Origin: JAGNZR01 sp051652785
GTDB taxonomy: Bacteria > Fusobacteriota > Fusobacteriia > Fusobacteriales > Fusobacteriaceae
Length of the DNA: 24,255 bases
Assembly: GCA_051652785.1 (NCBI GenBank)
Contig: JBOFUX010000058.1
Coordinates: 1-24,255, forward strand
Direction of reading: 5' to 3'
Below, one piece after another: positions 22,433-24,255 of the stretch (the first letter of the stretch is position 1; every line of letters starts with the position of its first letter). A model generated the notes under the pieces. That model did not search any database, had not been told where the DNA came from, and was given only the letters and a program-made list of their open reading frames with translations. The position numbers and the translations under genes are program-made.

Positions 22433-24229
22433 ATGAAAACTAAAGAAATTAATAAAACTAAAAAAATCAAAGAAAAACTTAAAAGAAAAAATAAATCTTC
22501 ATGGTCAGAAATTTTAAAATATTTAATTTTGTATAAAAATGAATTTATATTTATTTTGATACTAACTATATTAGGAAATGGACTTATTATTTTGGGTCCA
22601 TATTTAATAGGAAAAGCTATTAATTTAATAAAAATAAACATTAGTATGAATGATAAAATAAGCTTTATTAAAATAATATTTATGTTATTTTCTAGTTATT
22701 TTATAGGTACTATAGTTAATATTAAAAAGAGTTTAAAATTAATTACAATTTCAGAAAATATAGTATATACAATGAGAAATAATATTATAAAAAAATTACA
22801 TGACTACCCTTTAAAATTTTATGATAAAACATCTCATGGGAGTATATTAAGTACAGCTATAACGGATACTGATAATATAAGTAGTTCATTAGTCAGTGTT
22901 ATAAATGAAGGAATAGTAAGTGTTGTAACTGTAGTGACAATATTTATAGTTATGATGAGTATGAGCCCTGAATTAGCCTTTATTCAAGTGGGAATTTTTG
23001 GTACAGCTCTATTTTTTTTAAAAAAAATAATGATAAAAAGTAAAGAACGAATGAGAATGAAGCAAAGTTATTTAGGGAAATTATGTGGTCACGTAGAAGA
23101 GTCTTTAATGGGATCAGTAGAAATAAAGTCTTTCAATAAAGAAGAAAATATAATAGAGGAGTTTGAAAAATTAAATAATATATACAAAGAAAATTCTATA
23201 TCTGCGTACTATTTTGGAGGATTAAATTTTCCAACTTTAAATTTTCTTGGAAATATTGGTTACTCTGTAATAGTGTTAGTAGGAGGAATATATCTATCTC
23301 AAGGGGAGATGACTTTAGGAGAACTTTCAAGTTTTATAATATACTGTAAAATATTTAATAGACGGATAGGGAATTTAGGTGATATTTTAAGCACTTTTCA
23401 GTCTATAATGGTAAGTTCAGAAAGAGTTTTTTCACTTGTAAATAAAGGGGTAGAAAAAGAAAGCGGGGCAAACAAAATAGATGCAGAAAATACAAAAGGA
23501 AAAATTGAATTTAAAAATGTAAATTTTTCTTATGCGAATGATAAATTAGTATTAAAAAATTTAAATTTAATTATAGAACCTGGAAAAACTGTGGCGTTAG
23601 TGGGTCCATCTGGAAGTGGGAAAACTACTTTAGTAAATTTATTAATGGGATTTTATAAAATAAATTCTGGAGAAATTTTAATCGATAATATAAATATAGT
23701 AAATTATAAAAAAAGTGAAATAGGAAAAATTATTGGAATGGTGTTACAAGATACGTGGATATTTTCAGGAACAATAAGAGAAAATATTTCATATGGTAAT
23801 GAAAATATAACACTTGAAAAAATAAAAGAAGTCTGCAAAATAGCTTGTATTCATGAATTTATAATGAAACAACCAAAAGAATATGAAACACTTATAAGTG
23901 AAGAAAATAACAGTTTTTCTCAAGGTCAAATACAGTTATTGACGATTGCTCGCTGTCTAGCTTATAATTTAAAAATTTTAATATTAGATGAGGCTACAAG
24001 TGGAGTTGATACGCGAACAGAATTATTATTTCAAAAAGCTATGAAAAAAATAATGAGCGGAAGAACTTGTTTTGTAATAGCACACAGATTATCAACTATA
24101 AAAGATGCAGATATTATTTTAGTTATAAAAGATGGGGAAATAATCGAGAGTGGAAACTCAGAAGAATTACTGAAAAAAAATGGTTATTATAAGAAATTAT
24201 ATAGTAAATCAATAGAGATAATAAAATAA
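22433..24229 (+). CDS. Heterodimeric ABC exporter, subunit with catalytic Walker B
   Basis: Partner of the preceding gene, 598 residues from ATG 22433. GAGGTGG (22419-22425) is spaced 7 nt from this ATG; an ATG at 22427 overlapping the upstream TGA is only 2-3 nt from that site, and one at 22394 has none. A basic N-terminal stretch (K-T-K-E-I-N-K-T-K-K) precedes six membrane spans (about 25-325) and an ATPase domain. Walker A is G-P-S-G-S-G-K-T (391-398); Walker B has the catalytic E520 (L-I-L-D-E-A-T-S) and the switch H551 (V-I-A-H-R-L-S), but the signature reads F-S-Q-G-Q (495-499). With the partner this gives one consensus and one degenerate ATP site, as in TM287/TM288. Nothing recognisable follows before the window ends. 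Confidence 0.94.
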   Translation: MKTKEINKTKKIKEKLKRKNKSSWSEILKYLILYKNEFIFILILTILGNGLIILGPYLIGKAINLIKINISMNDKISFIKIIFMLFSSYFIGTIVNIKKSLKLITISENIVYTMRNNIIKKLHDYPLKFYDKTSHGSILSTAITDTDNISSSLVSVINEGIVSVVTVVTIFIVMMSMSPELAFIQVGIFGTALFFLKKIMIKSKERMRMKQSYLGKLCGHVEESLMGSVEIKSFNKEENIIEEFEKLNNIYKENSISAYYFGGLNFPTLNFLGNIGYSVIVLVGGIYLSQGEMTLGELSSFIIYCKIFNRRIGNLGDILSTFQSIMVSSERVFSLVNKGVEKESGANKIDAENTKGKIEFKNVNFSYANDKLVLKNLNLIIEPGKTVALVGPSGSGKTTLVNLLMGFYKINSGEILIDNINIVNYKKSEIGKIIGMVLQDTWIFSGTIRENISYGNENITLEKIKEVCKIACIHEFIMKQPKEYETLISEENNSFSQGQIQLLTIARCLAYNLKILILDEATSGVDTRTELLFQKAMKKIMSGRTCFVIAHRLSTIKDADIILVIKDGEIIESGNSEELLKKNGYYKKLYSKSIEIIK

Positions 24230-24255
24230 AAATACTTTTTTTAAACAAAATGACA

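Noticed and set aside
1..24255. tRNA, rRNA or known riboswitch genes
   Set aside because: No GC-rich structured stretch, CCA-type acceptor pattern or recognisable riboswitch core was seen in the intergenic gaps, all of which are under 300 bp.

Overview
The window is about 24 kb of very AT-rich bacterial DNA with densely packed genes, AGGAGG-type ribosome binding sites, A/T-rich codon use, several TTG starts and many strong intrinsic terminators. Together with the gene content (a chromosomal Rep_3-like initiator, a decarboxylase-arginase fusion, a YkuD_2 L,D-transpeptidase, a YwqK-like MORN protein and a tandem U32 pair) this suggests a member of the Fusobacteriota, Fusobacterium or Cetobacterium-like. 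That assignment is an inference from style and content and cannot be proved from this window alone. I see no rRNA, tRNA, insertion sequence, prophage or CRISPR array.

Layout. 1-4300 (+): the tail of a YybS/DUF2232 membrane protein, rplI and dnaB (the classical yybS...rplI-dnaB neighbourhood), then two U32 proteins resembling TrhP1/TrhP2 of tRNA wobble uridine hydroxylation; the run ends at a strong bidirectional terminator. 4330-7860: a Rep_3-type winged-helix protein (-) divergent from a complete Lac-family PTS (EIIB, EIIC, EIIA) that has its own promoter and terminator but no hydrolase or recognisable dedicated regulator. 7865-10530: a stand-alone OLD-family ATPase/TOPRIM nuclease, an exported L,D-transpeptidase and, convergent to it, an exported MORN-repeat protein. 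10616-11446: fabG as an independent unit with a possible FapR-like operator. 11450-13798 (-): one 782-residue polypeptide joining a PLP Orn/Lys/Arg decarboxylase to an arginase, apparently an arginine-to-putrescine machine. 13954-15478 (+): slyD, rpiB and a HIT hydrolase. 15480-17518: alanine dehydrogenase (-) divergent from yaaA (+). 17544-19675 (-): an acidic amino acid symporter followed by a MurR/RpiR regulator. 19952-24229 (+): sfsA, then the two unequal halves of a heterodimeric ABC exporter.

How it fits together. Most of the window is ordinary chromosome. The metabolic theme is amino acid use (arginine to polyamine, alanine deamination, acidic amino acid uptake), with one PTS. The points that deserve a second look are the arginase fusion, a U32 paralogue that has lost three of four presumed Fe-S cysteines, the Rep_3-like gene whose promoter shares a half-site with the divergent PTS promoter, a solitary OLD nuclease without a signature motif, and a perfect 21-bp-arm palindrome upstream of the symporter promoter. 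No wholly new multi-gene system is clearly evident; the Rep_3/PTS locus and the fusion enzyme are the best candidates for unusual biology.
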